Positions 1-8,787 of a DNA stretch of 64,000 nucleotides are shown here, one piece after another (the first letter of the stretch is position 1; each line of letters opens with the position of its first letter). Under the pieces are notes generated by a model. The model ran no database searches, was not told the origin of the DNA, and saw only the letters and a program-made list of their open reading frames with translations. A program made the translations under genes and the position numbers. The stretch lies in contig NZ_CABFKH010000003.1 in NCBI RefSeq assembly GCF_901764975.1, positions 141,564 to 205,563 on the forward strand, given 5' to 3'. Source of the stretch: Actinobacillus indolicus (GTDB taxonomy: Bacteria; Pseudomonadota; Gammaproteobacteria; Enterobacterales; Pasteurellaceae).

Positions 1-1
1 T

Positions 2-1108
2 CGTGTGATTGCGTTTGGTGGGCGAGTGTTAGGCGATGAAAAACCGAAATACCTGAATTCCCCTGAATCTGCCACTTATCATAAAGGTAACGAACTCTAC
101 GGCTTATATCAAGCACTTCAACATAATGAAAACCTTGAGTTTTTATTTGTGGTGGAAGGCTATATGGACGTAGTTGCTTTAGCTCAATTTGGAGTCAATA
201 ACGCCGTTGCTTCACTTGGTACAGCGACAACAGGTGAACAGATTCAGCTTATGTTTAGAGCCACAGAACAAGTGATCTGTTGCTACGACGGCGACCGTGC
301 AGGACGAGATGCGGCATGGCGTGCATTGGAAAATGCATTACCGTATTTACATGATGGCAGACAGCTGAAATTTATCTTCTTACCCGACGGGGAAGACCCT
401 GATACCTTTATTCGTTCACAAGGGAAAGAGGGCTTTGAACGTTATCTTGAAAAAGCACAAACCTTAAGTGAGTTTCTGTTTGATTCTTTATTAGCTCAAG
501 TGGATCTTTCAACCAAAGAAGGCGCATCAAAATTGGCCTCCTTGGCAATTCCTTTGATTAAGCGAATCCCTGGGGAAATGCTACGCCTCTATTTAAGAAA
601 TATGCTTGGACAGAAATTGGGAATTCTTGATCCAACGCAACTAGAAGCAATGTTGCCACAGAAGTCAGTTGAAAAAGTAGAAACTCGCCACCATATGCCA
701 AGAATTGAGCGCACCCCAATGCGCTTGTTGATTGCATTATTATTACAAAATCCACAATTAGTGCAGCATGTCCCCGAAGATGTGAGTTTTTTGCAAAGCT
801 TAGAAGAGAAGGGCTTTGATCTTTTTTTAGCGCTTGTACAAATTTGTCACGATAATTTGGGGATCTCAATGGGAGGTCTACTCGAACATCTTAGGGAAAG
901 TCCACAGTATCGTCACTTAGTGGTGCTTGCAAACTGGGATCATTTGGTTTCCCCTGAAAATGTGGAAAATACGTTTATTGATACGTTAGATTTTTTCTAT
1001 AAAAAACTTGTCGAACGACAAATTGAAATCCTGATGGCAAAAGACCGTACCACAGGATTAAATCAGCAAGAAAAACAGGAATTAATGTTATTACTTGCAG
1101 GGCGTTAA
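2..1108 (+). CDS. dnaG: DNA primase, C-terminal part (5' end outside window)
   Basis: Makes the RNA primers that start Okazaki fragments and leading strands at the replication fork. The reading frame is already open at base 2, so the N-terminal zinc-binding domain and part of the core lie before the window. What remains begins in the RNA polymerase core (RVIAFGGRVLGD). It continues through the TOPRIM fold, with EGYMD and the metal-binding DGD triad residues near 290-296, and ends with the helicase-binding C-terminal domain. The next gene is rpoD, 98 bp away on the same strand, as in the classical rpsU-dnaG-rpoD macromolecular synthesis operon. Identification is secure; only the 5' truncation by the window edge limits it. 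Confidence 0.96.
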   Translation, partial: RVIAFGGRVLGDEKPKYLNSPESATYHKGNELYGLYQALQHNENLEFLFVVEGYMDVVALAQFGVNNAVASLGTATTGEQIQLMFRATEQVICCYDGDRAGRDAAWRALENALPYLHDGRQLKFIFLPDGEDPDTFIRSQGKEGFERYLEKAQTLSEFLFDSLLAQVDLSTKEGASKLASLAIPLIKRIPGEMLRLYLRNMLGQKLGILDPTQLEAMLPQKSVEKVETRHHMPRIERTPMRLLIALLLQNPQLVQHVPEDVSFLQSLEEKGFDLFLALVQICHDNLGISMGGLLEHLRESPQYRHLVVLANWDHLVSPENVENTFIDTLDFFYKKLVERQIEILMAKDRTTGLNQQEKQELMLLLAGR

Positions 1109-1206
1109 GCGGTCAGATTGTTATAATTTTTTGCAAAACTAGTTATCAGACGAAAAGCGGTGGTATAATCCACTACTTATTTTTGCTCTAAAGAATGGAT
1201 AAAACT

Positions 1207-3075
1207 ATGGAACAAAACTCTCAATTAGAAGAACAACAATCTCAGTTAGAACTTCTTATCGCCCAAGGGCGTGAGCAAGGATATTTGACGATTTCGGAAG
1301 TGCATGACCATTTACCTGAAGAATTGGTCGATGCAGATCAAATTGAAGATATCATTCAGATGATCAATGACATGGGCATTAAAGTACTTGAGACTGCACC
1401 AGATGCGGACGATTTAATGCTCGCAGGCGGAATTGCTGATGAAGATGTTGTAGAAGAGGCAACAAAAGTACTTTCCACGGTAGAATCTGAACTTGGTCGT
1501 ACCACAGACCCAGTACGTATGTATATGCGTGAAATGGGAACGGTAGAATTGCTCACCCGTGAAGGTGAAATTGATATCGCAAAACGTATTGAAGAAGGTA
1601 TCAATGAGGTGCAATGTGCCATTGCAGAATATCCCGAAGCATTGAGTGACTTGATTGCTCGTTATGATCAGGTAGAAGAAGGCGCAGTTCGTTTATCTGA
1701 TTTAGTGACTGCCTTCGTAGATCCAAATGCAGAAGAAGCTGCACCAGTTGAAGATCTAGAGTCAGATTTAGATGAAGATGAGGAAAGTGAAGCTGTCGCT
1801 ACCTTAGATGATGAGAGTGAAGATGAAGAAGGGGATTCTTCTGGCGATAGTGGTGATGACAATTCGATTGATCCTGAATTGGCTCGAGAGAAATTTACGC
1901 TTTTAAAAGAGCAGCATCAAAAAGCCTTACAAACAATTCAAAAACATGGTCGCACAAGCAAACGTTCAAGAGATCAAATCCAAGCTTTATCGGATATTTT
2001 CCGCGAATTCCGTTTAGTACCAAAACAATTTGATTTACTTGTAGAATCTATGCAACGAATGATGAAACAAGTACGAGCGGAAGAACGTCAGATTCAACGC
2101 TATGCAGTAGAATATGCGGGGATGAAAAAATCTGATTTCGTGAAAGCATTCCAAGGGCATGAATTATCTGAAGCATGGATTGAAAAAGCTATCAATGCGA
2201 AAAAAGGTGGCGTGCCGAAATTAGCTAACTATGTTGATAATATTCGAGTCAATATCCTTAATCTTCAAAAATTAGAAGAGAACACGGGGCTAACTATTTC
2301 TCAAATTCGTGAAATTGGTGGGCGTATTGCAGATGGTGAACTAAAAGCTCGTAAAGCGAAGAAAGAGATGGTAGAGGCCAACTTACGTCTTGTTATCTCT
2401 ATTGCTAAAAAATATACCAACCGCGGTTTACAATTCCTTGATTTAATTCAGGAAGGTAACATCGGCTTAATGAAAGCGGTAGATAAATTTGAATACCGCC
2501 GTGGTTATAAATTCTCAACTTATGCAACTTGGTGGATTCGTCAGGCAATTACACGTTCCATTGCAGATCAGGCTCGTACGATTCGTATTCCTGTGCATAT
2601 GATTGAAACGATTAACAAATTAAACCGTATCTCTCGTCAATGCTTACAAGAAATGGGGCGTGAAGCAACACCTGAAGAATTGGCAGAAAAAATGGGAATG
2701 CCTGAAGATAAAATTCGAAAAGTTCTCAAAATTGCAAAAGAGCCTATTTCTATGGAGACCCCAGTCGGAGACGACGACGATTCACATTTAGGCGACTTTA
2801 TCGAGGATAGTTCATTAGAATTACCACTTGATTCTGCAACTGCAGAAAGCCTGCGTATCGCAACTAATGAGGTGCTAGAAGGTTTAACGCCTCGTGAAGC
2901 TAAAGTATTACGTATGCGTTTTGGTATTGATATGAATACTGATCATACCCTTGAAGAAGTGGGTAAACAGTTTGATGTAACCCGTGAGCGTATTCGTCAA
3001 ATTGAGGCGAAAGCGTTACGTAAACTTCGTCACCCAAGTCGTTCAGAAACATTACGTAGCTTCTTAGATGATTAA
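1207..3075 (+). CDS. rpoD: RNA polymerase primary sigma factor sigma-70
   Basis: Directs core RNA polymerase to housekeeping promoters. All landmarks are present: region 1.1 at the N-terminus; an acidic non-conserved insert rich in Asp/Glu near residues 175-225; regions 2.1-2.4 around residues 385-450 including [13 protein letters not shown]; region 3; and the region 4.2 helix-turn-helix with [18 protein letters not shown] near the end, closing in RSFLDD. An in-frame ATG at 1195 would add four residues. I chose 1207 because the family starts MEQN, and neither start has a strong Shine-Dalgarno sequence. About 622 aa, close to the usual enterobacterial length. A TATAAT at 1164-1169 in the dnaG-rpoD gap could give rpoD a private promoter. 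A strong terminator follows. Confidence 0.97.
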   Translation: MEQNSQLEEQQSQLELLIAQGREQGYLTISEVHDHLPEELVDADQIEDIIQMINDMGIKVLETAPDADDLMLAGGIADEDVVEEATKVLSTVESELGRTTDPVRMYMREMGTVELLTREGEIDIAKRIEEGINEVQCAIAEYPEALSDLIARYDQVEEGAVRLSDLVTAFVDPNAEEAAPVEDLESDLDEDEESEAVATLDDESEDEEGDSSGDSGDDNSIDPELAREKFTLLKEQHQKALQTIQKHGRTSKRSRDQIQALSDIFREFRLVPKQFDLLVESMQRMMKQVRAEERQIQRYAVEYAGMKKSDFVKAFQGHELSEAWIEKAINAKKGGVPKLANYVDNIRVNILNLQKLEENTGLTISQIREIGGRIADGELKARKAKKEMVEANLRLVISIAKKYTNRGLQFLDLIQEGNIGLMKAVDKFEYRRGYKFSTYATWWIRQAITRSIADQARTIRIPVHMIETINKLNRISRQCLQEMGREATPEELAEKMGMPEDKIRKVLKIAKEPISMETPVGDDDDSHLGDFIEDSSLELPLDSATAESLRIATNEVLEGLTPREAKVLRMRFGIDMNTDHTLEEVGKQFDVTRERIRQIEAKALRKLRHPSRSETLRSFLDD

Positions 3076-3078
3076 TAC

Positions 3079-3112
3079 AAAAATCCCTAGCCATTTCGCT
3101 AGGGATTTTTTT
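3079..3112 (+). terminator. Rho-independent terminator of dnaG-rpoD
   Basis: A 10-bp stem (AAATCCCTAG against CTAGGGATTT) with a short loop is followed by a T-run, directly after the rpoD stop. It closes the macromolecular synthesis operon. Confidence 0.9.
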
Positions 3113-3121
3113 CTTTAGTTG

Positions 3122-3149
3122 GCACCGCTTGATGATACAAGCGGTGCCT
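3122..3149. repeat. Inverted pair of uptake signal sequences forming a hairpin
   Basis: GGCACCGCTT at 3121-3130 and AAGCGGTGCC at 3139-3148 pair as a 10-bp stem. The right arm carries a full ACAAGCGGT core (3137-3145); the left is a near-core. It lies between the rpoD terminator and the oppositely oriented metS/metP pair, so it could act as the minus-strand terminator as well as a DNA-uptake site. Confidence 0.7.
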
Positions 3150-3169
3150 TTTCTTTTATATTTTACAAA

Positions 3170-3268
3170 TTATTTCTCTTCTTTCGGGAGACGTTTAATT
3201 GCGTAAACTAATCCACCCCAAATAATGACAAGAGCGACACACATCATTGTAATTGCGATAGAGCTCAT
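3170..3268 (-). CDS. metS: Small subunit of MetS-type NSS amino-acid transporter (32 aa)
   Basis: A 32-residue membrane peptide read from ATG at 3268 to TAA at 3170: a hydrophobic helix (about residues 4-24, containing IIWGGLVYAI) followed by a charged tail KRLPKEEK. It starts 2 bases after the stop of the NSS-family transporter, so the two are almost certainly co-translated. This arrangement matches the known methionine/alanine importers in which a large NSS protein (MetP) needs a tiny partner (MetS, described in Corynebacterium glutamicum). The peptide probably stabilises or activates the transporter in the inner membrane. The substrate in this organism is inferred, not shown. It is too short for most gene finders. 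Confidence 0.8.
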   Translation of the reverse strand: MSSIAITMMCVALVIIWGGLVYAIKRLPKEEK

Positions 3269-3270
3269 CT

Positions 3271-4785
3271 TTATTCTCCTTTATGTTCAGCTAAAGTTTC
3301 GTCTTTCCATTTCAAACGAGAAAGGAAGAACGCAACAACCATTAAACTGATCGACATACCCCAGCCAAATGTATTTACAAACCAGCTTGGATAGCCCTCA
3401 TAACCTTCAGATAGTACTTTAGCGCCTTCACTAAATAACATGAATGCAAGTACACCTGTGGTGAGAACGATACATAAACGCCATAGGAAGCCGACTTTGA
3501 ATGAAGAAGTTTCATTTAAGTGATTGCCTAAGGTACTTAATTTTTCATCTGTCACAATAACAACGAGAGACACAAATGCAACAGCGACGATACCAAAATA
3601 GTTCACAAATTTATCGAGTACATCCAACATTGGTAGGCCAGTTGTGGTTCCAAATAAAATGACAGAGACAAACATCATTGGAATACCCACAATAAAGGTC
3701 ACTTTTGAACGGCTGACACGTAATTTATCTTGAACAGCAGAAATAATTACTTCAATAACGGAGATAAAGGATGTTAATGCTGCAAAAGTTAATGAGCCGA
3801 AGAAAAGTACACCAACAAGTTCACCAAATGGTGCTTGGTTAATGATGGTTGGGAATGCAAAGAACGCAAGGCCAATACCACCTTTTGCTACTTCACTTAC
3901 CTCTTGACCTGCAGCAGTCGCCATAAAACCAAGGGCTGCGAATACGCCGATACCTGCTAACACTTCGAAACTACTGTTTGCAAAGCCTACGACTAAACCG
4001 CTACCCGTTAAGTCAGAATCTTTCTTCAAGTATGATGCATAAGTGATCATAATCCCGAAACAGATAGAGAGTGAGAAAAAGATTTGTCCATAAGCGGCAA
4101 TCCACACACTTGGATCAGATAGTTTAGACCAGTTTGGTGTAAATAATGCATCTAAGCCTTTTGCAGCACCTGGTAAGAATAGGGAGTAAACCACAAGTAC
4201 CACAAACATCACTACTAATAGTGGCATTAAAATCCCTGATGATTTTGCAATCCCCTTTTGAATACCTAGAGCTAAAATGCCTAAAGCAATTAGCCATACA
4301 GCAATTAATGGACCTGTCACCATACCGACAAATTCAAAGCTAATCCCTTGGTTAATATCGCTCATTTTTAGGAATTCACCAATAAAGAAATCAATAGGTT
4401 TATCGCCCCAAGCACCATTAATAGAGAAGAAGGTATAGCTCGCTGCCCAGCCAAGTACGACAGCATAGTAGATGCCGATAATGACATTAACTAATACTTG
4501 CCACCAACCAAACGTTTCAAATTTCTGATTAAAACGACGATACGAAAGCGGTGCACCACCACGGTGACGGTGACCAATGGCATAATCTAAAAAGAGTAAT
4601 GGAATACCAGCGGTTAAAAGCGCAATGATATAAGGGATGATGAACGCACCACCACCATTTTCATAAGTAACATAAGGAAAACGCCAAATATTTCCTAATC
4701 CAACAGCAGAACCGATGGCTGCCATAATAAATGCACTACGACCAGAGAAGGTTTCTCTAGGGGCATTAGATTTCACACTAGACAC
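3271..4785 (-). CDS. metP: Sodium-dependent NSS-family amino-acid transporter (MetP type)
   Basis: Inner-membrane sodium symporter of the neurotransmitter:sodium symporter family, about 504 aa with around 12 membrane helices. The family signature [14 protein letters not shown] near the N-terminus (TM1, which forms the sodium site) is intact. An upstream ATG at 4851 would give 526 aa. I chose the GTG at 4785 because GAGGT sits 7 bases before it and the protein then begins with the typical short hydrophilic leader [18 protein letters not shown]. The small subunit follows 2 bases downstream. Methionine or small neutral amino acids are the likely substrates by analogy with MetPS; the sequence alone does not fix this. 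Confidence 0.88.
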   Translation of the reverse strand: MSSVKSNAPRETFSGRSAFIMAAIGSAVGLGNIWRFPYVTYENGGGAFIIPYIIALLTAGIPLLFLDYAIGHRHRGGAPLSYRRFNQKFETFGWWQVLVNVIIGIYYAVVLGWAASYTFFSINGAWGDKPIDFFIGEFLKMSDINQGISFEFVGMVTGPLIAVWLIALGILALGIQKGIAKSSGILMPLLVVMFVVLVVYSLFLPGAAKGLDALFTPNWSKLSDPSVWIAAYGQIFFSLSICFGIMITYASYLKKDSDLTGSGLVVGFANSSFEVLAGIGVFAALGFMATAAGQEVSEVAKGGIGLAFFAFPTIINQAPFGELVGVLFFGSLTFAALTSFISVIEVIISAVQDKLRVSRSKVTFIVGIPMMFVSVILFGTTTGLPMLDVLDKFVNYFGIVAVAFVSLVVIVTDEKLSTLGNHLNETSSFKVGFLWRLCIVLTTGVLAFMLFSEGAKVLSEGYEGYPSWFVNTFGWGMSISLMVVAFFLSRLKWKDETLAEHKGE

Positions 4786-4920
4786 GGTAAATACCTCAAA
4801 AAATGTAATTAAACAAAAATTTAAAACGAGCAATACTCGTAGGCTTTGCAATATGCCTAAGAAATACTAAAAAGTAAAGGCTGGAAATGTTGTATGAGAT
4901 GGGGAATTGGTGTTTTTGAT

Positions 4921-4965
4921 AGATTAAAAAACTACTTACATGCGTGTTTAATAGTTTTTTAATCT
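4921..4965. repeat. Perfect 14-bp AT-rich dyad between scrR and metP
   Basis: AGATTAAAAAACTA (4921-4934) is exactly mirrored by TAGTTTTTTAATCT (4952-4965) across a 17-base loop. It lies downstream of scrR and upstream of metP, both on the minus strand. It may be the scrR transcription end or an operator for metP. The low GC makes it a weak terminator by stability. Confidence 0.5.
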
Positions 4966-5043
4966 AAATTAATTGGGTTTCTAGAGGTTTATCTGTTTTG
5001 TGAGGTGGCTATTTAGCACAAGAATTTTTTTAAATAAAAGCTG

Positions 5044-6066
5044 TTAATCTCTCCAACGGATTTGGCATTCAACTTTTATATTCTCGGGCAATTTTCCTTG
5101 TAGCTTTCTTCTTATTAATGAAAAAGTTTGTTGGGCTATTTGCTCATGATTTTGTTTGATTGAGTGAATATGAAAAGGCAATGCGTTTAATAAATTATGA
5201 TCATCAAATGTCGCTAAGTGTAACTTTTTCTCAAGTAATTTATCCATTTGATCATGTTCAGTAAGATAACGTAACACGCCTTCTAATATTGTATAAGAAG
5301 CAGTAAAAACGGCTTCGGGCAAACGACCTAAATGTTTAACAAGATCTTCCATTAATTGGTAGCCAGATTCTGATTGGAAATCTTTATGTCGAACCCAATC
5401 ATTTTTTTCTGCGAGATTAGCTTGTTTTAGCCCTTGTCGGAATCCATTTAAGCGCGATTGACTTGGAGAGAGCGAAAGCTGTCCACCGAAATAAAAATAT
5501 TCTTTAAGTTGATAGCGTTGAACGGTTAATGCGACTAACTCTGCAATTTTATCAGTATCAGCACTAATCACATAGCCAAGATCAAGGTTTGGAACATAGC
5601 GATCGAGTTGTAATACTAAGGTATGTTTAAGGACGGATTTATAATATTTAGGGTCTTGATGTGTTGGCGCGGTAATTAACAGATCAATTTGGCGGTCAAG
5701 CAAACGGTCGATAGCTTGTTTTTCTTGTTGGGGATTGTCATCAGAGCAAGCAATCACTAACTGTAAACCATTCTCTCTACACAGTTTCTCTAAAGTCTTT
5801 GCGGTAGAGGCGAAACCATAGTTTGTCAAATCAGGAATGACAAGCCCAATTACATTGGTTCTACGCATTTTGAGTGCTTTTGCATGGACATTGGCTCGGT
5901 AACCATATTGTTTTGCAATATGCTCTACTTTCTCGCGTGTTTCTTGCTTAATTCTAAATTGTTCTGATTGTCCATTTAATACCATGCTGGCCGTTGTTTT
6001 AGAAACGCCAGCAAGTGTTGCAATGTCATTTAGCGTTAATCGCTTCCCTTGAGTTTTAATATCCAT
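5044..6066 (-). CDS. scrR: LacI-family transcriptional repressor, probable sucrose regulator
   Basis: 340-aa LacI/GalR-type repressor. The N-terminal helix-turn-helix (LTLNDIATLAGVSKTTASMV, residues about 10-30) with the hinge helix following is typical, and the periplasmic-binding-like sugar sensor fills the rest. It resembles the Cra/ScrR branch (YGYRANVHAKALKMRRTNVIG). It ends the scrK-scrB-scrR run on the minus strand, 67 bp after scrB, so it is probably autoregulated from the common promoter at about 8.68 kb. A LacI-type palindrome there (8682-8695) is its likely operator. The ligand is presumably sucrose-derived or fructose; that is inference from the neighbours. Confidence 0.85.
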   Translation of the reverse strand: MDIKTQGKRLTLNDIATLAGVSKTTASMVLNGQSEQFRIKQETREKVEHIAKQYGYRANVHAKALKMRRTNVIGLVIPDLTNYGFASTAKTLEKLCRENGLQLVIACSDDNPQQEKQAIDRLLDRQIDLLITAPTHQDPKYYKSVLKHTLVLQLDRYVPNLDLGYVISADTDKIAELVALTVQRYQLKEYFYFGGQLSLSPSQSRLNGFRQGLKQANLAEKNDWVRHKDFQSESGYQLMEDLVKHLGRLPEAVFTASYTILEGVLRYLTEHDQMDKLLEKKLHLATFDDHNLLNALPFHIHSIKQNHEQIAQQTFSLIRRKLQGKLPENIKVECQIRWRD

Positions 6067-6133
6067 ATTTTCTCCTTTTAAAATAAAATGGGGGATGTTT
6101 ATTATTTGTGGTATACCCCCAAATCAATAGATG

Positions 6134-7576
6134 CTATTTTTCGCAAATTTTAGCGACAGTTGCAACCTGAATTTCAATATTTCTTGATGTTTCTAAACAA
6201 TTTACTCGTCCTTCAATAAAGAAGCGAGAAGTCATCGCTTTTTCACCATCATTGAGGAAAATCTCTACCACAGAACGGTCAAAGAAGATCTCTACACTTT
6301 CCAATTTTTCGACTTCACAATGACGTTGTTCACCAAATTGCTTCATCAGATCCGTTTGGTCGGTCGCTGAACGATCTAGGGTAACTCGCCCATTTTCATA
6401 ACGAAAGGTGAGATGTTGCCCCTGTTCGTTATCAAAGAAACGGATCACAAGCGGTCGGTTTCCTACAGAAATTTGCAAATAAGCGGTGTCTAGGTTTTCT
6501 ACTTCTGTAATCCCATTCACACTCAACGACACTTTATTCTGTAATTGTGCATAAATCTCTTTGACTGGCTGTTGGAAAATTTTACCCTGTTTAACGGAAA
6601 GCTGGCGAGGCATTGTCAGCATTGAGTGCCATTTATACTTATCCGTTGGATAAGTCAAATCCGGCAAGCCAACCCAACCATATAAAATCCCTTCTGCATT
6701 CTGTACTGTCTGCGGTGCATAAAAATCAAAGCCATAATCTAGCTCTTCAATATGTTCTGCTGTCAGCGTTGAACCCGTTAATTGACCTAATGCATAGGTG
6801 GCGTGGTAATTATTTTGGAAACGTGTTGCTTCACGCAATTTACCCTGTGGCGACCAGACGAACAGATCTTTACCTGCCAATTTGAATAAATCAGGGCATT
6901 CCCACATAAATATGTTGCTGTTATCAAAATCATTAATCGCAATTTCAGAGAGTAAACGTGGGGTAGCTTCTAGGTTATCCATTTCATAGAGCAAGCCTGT
7001 GCCTGTCAGATTTTCACGTTGAGCGCCTAATACAAAACGGATTTTGCCTTCTGCGGTAACAAAAGGTTTTGGATCACGAACGTGTTCCGTATAGCCTTGG
7101 GGAGCTTGGTCGATAATACAACGCTTTTCAAGCAATTTGCCCGATTTATCAAAAATAGCAATATTTTGATGTGGGACACGCTGATTATCGCTTGCTCGAC
7201 GCGTATTGCCTGTATAGAACGCAACAATCTTATCTTGCCATAAAATCGCCCCACCCGAATAACAACCGTGGGATTCAAACATCTCATCAGGAATAAGCGG
7301 ATCAGCTTCAGTAAATGTTTGGAAATCCTTTGTCATCAGATGTTTCCAGTGTTTCATTCCGTGCAACGCATCGTAAGGAAACCATTGATAAAAAATATGA
7401 TATTTTTCACCGTCAAAAATTAAGCCATTTGGATCGTTGAGCAATCCCGTTGGCGGGGCGAGATGGTAGGTAGGACGGAAATCCTGATCCTGTTCAACCG
7501 CTTGACGAACTGCATCAAGTTCACCGACTTCTTGAGCGTGCAGGCTTTTGTATTTACCTTGATTGAAAATGTGCAT
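6134..7576 (-). CDS. scrB: Sucrose-6-phosphate hydrolase (GH32 beta-fructofuranosidase)
   Basis: Cytoplasmic invertase that cleaves sucrose-6-phosphate to glucose-6-phosphate and fructose. GH32 motifs are all present: nucleophile Asp48 in LLNDPNG, transition-state Asp168 in RDPK and acid/base Glu226 in ECPD. The five-blade propeller domain is followed by a C-terminal beta-sandwich (about residues 340-480). No signal peptide. AGGAGGAAA precedes the ATG. At 480 aa it is normal length. Its partner fructokinase lies upstream and the regulator downstream. Specificity for the phosphorylated sugar rather than free sucrose is inferred from length, cytoplasmic location and context; no sucrose PTS gene is in the window. 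Confidence 0.9.
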   Translation of the reverse strand: MHIFNQGKYKSLHAQEVGELDAVRQAVEQDQDFRPTYHLAPPTGLLNDPNGLIFDGEKYHIFYQWFPYDALHGMKHWKHLMTKDFQTFTEADPLIPDEMFESHGCYSGGAILWQDKIVAFYTGNTRRASDNQRVPHQNIAIFDKSGKLLEKRCIIDQAPQGYTEHVRDPKPFVTAEGKIRFVLGAQRENLTGTGLLYEMDNLEATPRLLSEIAINDFDNSNIFMWECPDLFKLAGKDLFVWSPQGKLREATRFQNNYHATYALGQLTGSTLTAEHIEELDYGFDFYAPQTVQNAEGILYGWVGLPDLTYPTDKYKWHSMLTMPRQLSVKQGKIFQQPVKEIYAQLQNKVSLSVNGITEVENLDTAYLQISVGNRPLVIRFFDNEQGQHLTFRYENGRVTLDRSATDQTDLMKQFGEQRHCEVEKLESVEIFFDRSVVEIFLNDGEKAMTSRFFIEGRVNCLETSRNIEIQVATVAKICEK

Positions 7577-7603
7577 AGTATTTTCCTCCTGTGAGGTTTA
7601 GTT

Positions 7604-7662
7604 CCCTCTCCCGTAAGCGGGAGAGGGTAGAGAAAATCCGTAGGATTTTCTGAGGGAGAGGG
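7604..7662. repeat. Double-hairpin intergenic repeat between scrK and scrB
   Basis: CCCTCTCCCG (7604-7613) pairs with CGGGAGAGGG (7618-7627), then AGAAAATCC (7631-7639) pairs with GGATTTTCT (7643-7651). A second GGGAGAGGG at 7654-7662 could instead pair with the first arm, enclosing the whole element. Architecture and GC content differ from the neighbouring genes, so this looks like a mobile or dispersed intergenic repeat. Confidence 0.7.
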
Positions 7663-7711
7663 CTTGCAAATATTTAGAGAAATCTAACCGCTTGTTGCTC
7701 TCTCAGATATA

Positions 7712-8638
7712 TTATTCTTTTAAAAACGCCTCTAACTCAGCCTTATTTGGTAGAGCAGACATAGCCCCTTTTGCCGTTGTTGCTAAAGCACCAGACGCAT
7801 TCGCCTTGCGGATCACGTCAACTAATACCGCTTCATTCTCTTTCCAGTTTGGCGCTTGCGATAAACCCGCTAACAAACCGCTCACAAAGGCATCGCCAGC
7901 TCCAGTGGTATCTACCGGTTTCAAGGCTTTACCAGCAACTACTTGGCTTTTTCCATTTAAGTGATAAATCGCCCCATCTTTGCCGAGGGTGATGATAATT
8001 AATTTTTCAGGGTAGAGAGAGGTAACGGCTTTCGTTGCCTCTTCAAGGTTGGTGGTATTGGTTAGTAGGGTTAATTCTTCTTCGGAGAATTTTAATACGT
8101 CCGCCATTGCCACGACGCTGTTGACCACTTTTTTCATCTCATCAAGGCTTGACCAAAGTGATTCACGCAAATTTGGATCAAACGACACAAATCCACCCGC
8201 TTGTTTGACACGACGAATGGCTTCAATCGTAGTAGAACGTGAAGGATCATTGATCAACGCAATCGAACAGCAATGTAGCCATTCACCTTGTTGGAAATTT
8301 GGCAAATCATTGACTTCTAAAAACTGATCCGCACTTGGATTCACCATAAAGGTAAAACTACGCTCGCCTTCATCTAAGCCTACAACGACTGTCGATGTAC
8401 GTTGCTTTGGATCGAGAATCATCTGTTTTGTTGACACTTTTTCGGCTTGTAAGGTTTGCTGCATAAACTGACCAAGCGGATCATTACCCACACGCCCGAT
8501 AAATCCAGCCTCAACCCCTAAACGAGAAACTCCGACTGCAACATTCGCAGGCGCACCACCGGCACAACGTAAATAGTGGTTTTCACCATCTGGAATTAAA
8601 TCGACAACCGCATCACCTAACACCCAAATTTTGCTCAT
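7712..8638 (-). CDS. scrK: Fructokinase (PfkB/ribokinase family)
   Basis: ATP-dependent kinase of 308 aa that phosphorylates the fructose released by ScrB to fructose-6-phosphate. Both PfkB signatures are visible: GGAPANVAVGVSRLG near residue 28, where the sugar binds, and DTTGAGDAFVSG near residue 244, containing the catalytic Asp. First gene of the scrK-scrB-scrR group on the minus strand. A well-formed promoter with an embedded LacI-type operator lies about 40-65 bases upstream. The gap to scrB (135 bp) holds the 59-bp repeat and a USS, but no obvious second promoter. The family also contains other sugar kinases; context makes fructose the best guess. Confidence 0.88.
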   Translation of the reverse strand: MSKIWVLGDAVVDLIPDGENHYLRCAGGAPANVAVGVSRLGVEAGFIGRVGNDPLGQFMQQTLQAEKVSTKQMILDPKQRTSTVVVGLDEGERSFTFMVNPSADQFLEVNDLPNFQQGEWLHCCSIALINDPSRSTTIEAIRRVKQAGGFVSFDPNLRESLWSSLDEMKKVVNSVVAMADVLKFSEEELTLLTNTTNLEEATKAVTSLYPEKLIIITLGKDGAIYHLNGKSQVVAGKALKPVDTTGAGDAFVSGLLAGLSQAPNWKENEAVLVDVIRKANASGALATTAKGAMSALPNKAELEAFLKE

Positions 8639-8674
8639 AAATTAACCTTTCAAAGTCTAAAAATAATCTTGTGC

Positions 8675-8703
8675 ATAGTAGCTAAAACGGTTTAGTTTTG
8701 CAA
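8675..8703 (-). promoter_or_regulatory. Sigma-70 promoter of scrKBR with a LacI-type operator in the spacer
   Basis: On the minus strand TTGCAA (8698-8703) and TACTAT (8675-8680) are separated by exactly 17 bases. That spacer holds CTAAACCGTTTTAG (8682-8695), a 14-bp near-perfect palindrome with the central CG typical of LacI-family operators. A repressor bound there would occlude polymerase, which fits control by ScrR. Confidence 0.72.
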
Positions 8704-8737
8704 TTTAAGAATCTGTTTCGGATCAAAATTTTTGTAT

Positions 8738-8768
8738 AAAAAATGCCAATATTAAGTAATATTGGCAT
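8738..8768 (-). terminator. Terminator after the 8788-9462 lipoprotein gene
   Basis: Minus strand: ATGCCAATATTA, loop CTTA, near-complementary arm, then a T-run. It lies 20 bases past the stop codon. Confidence 0.82.
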
Positions 8769-8787
8769 GAGAAACTAACATTGTAGA

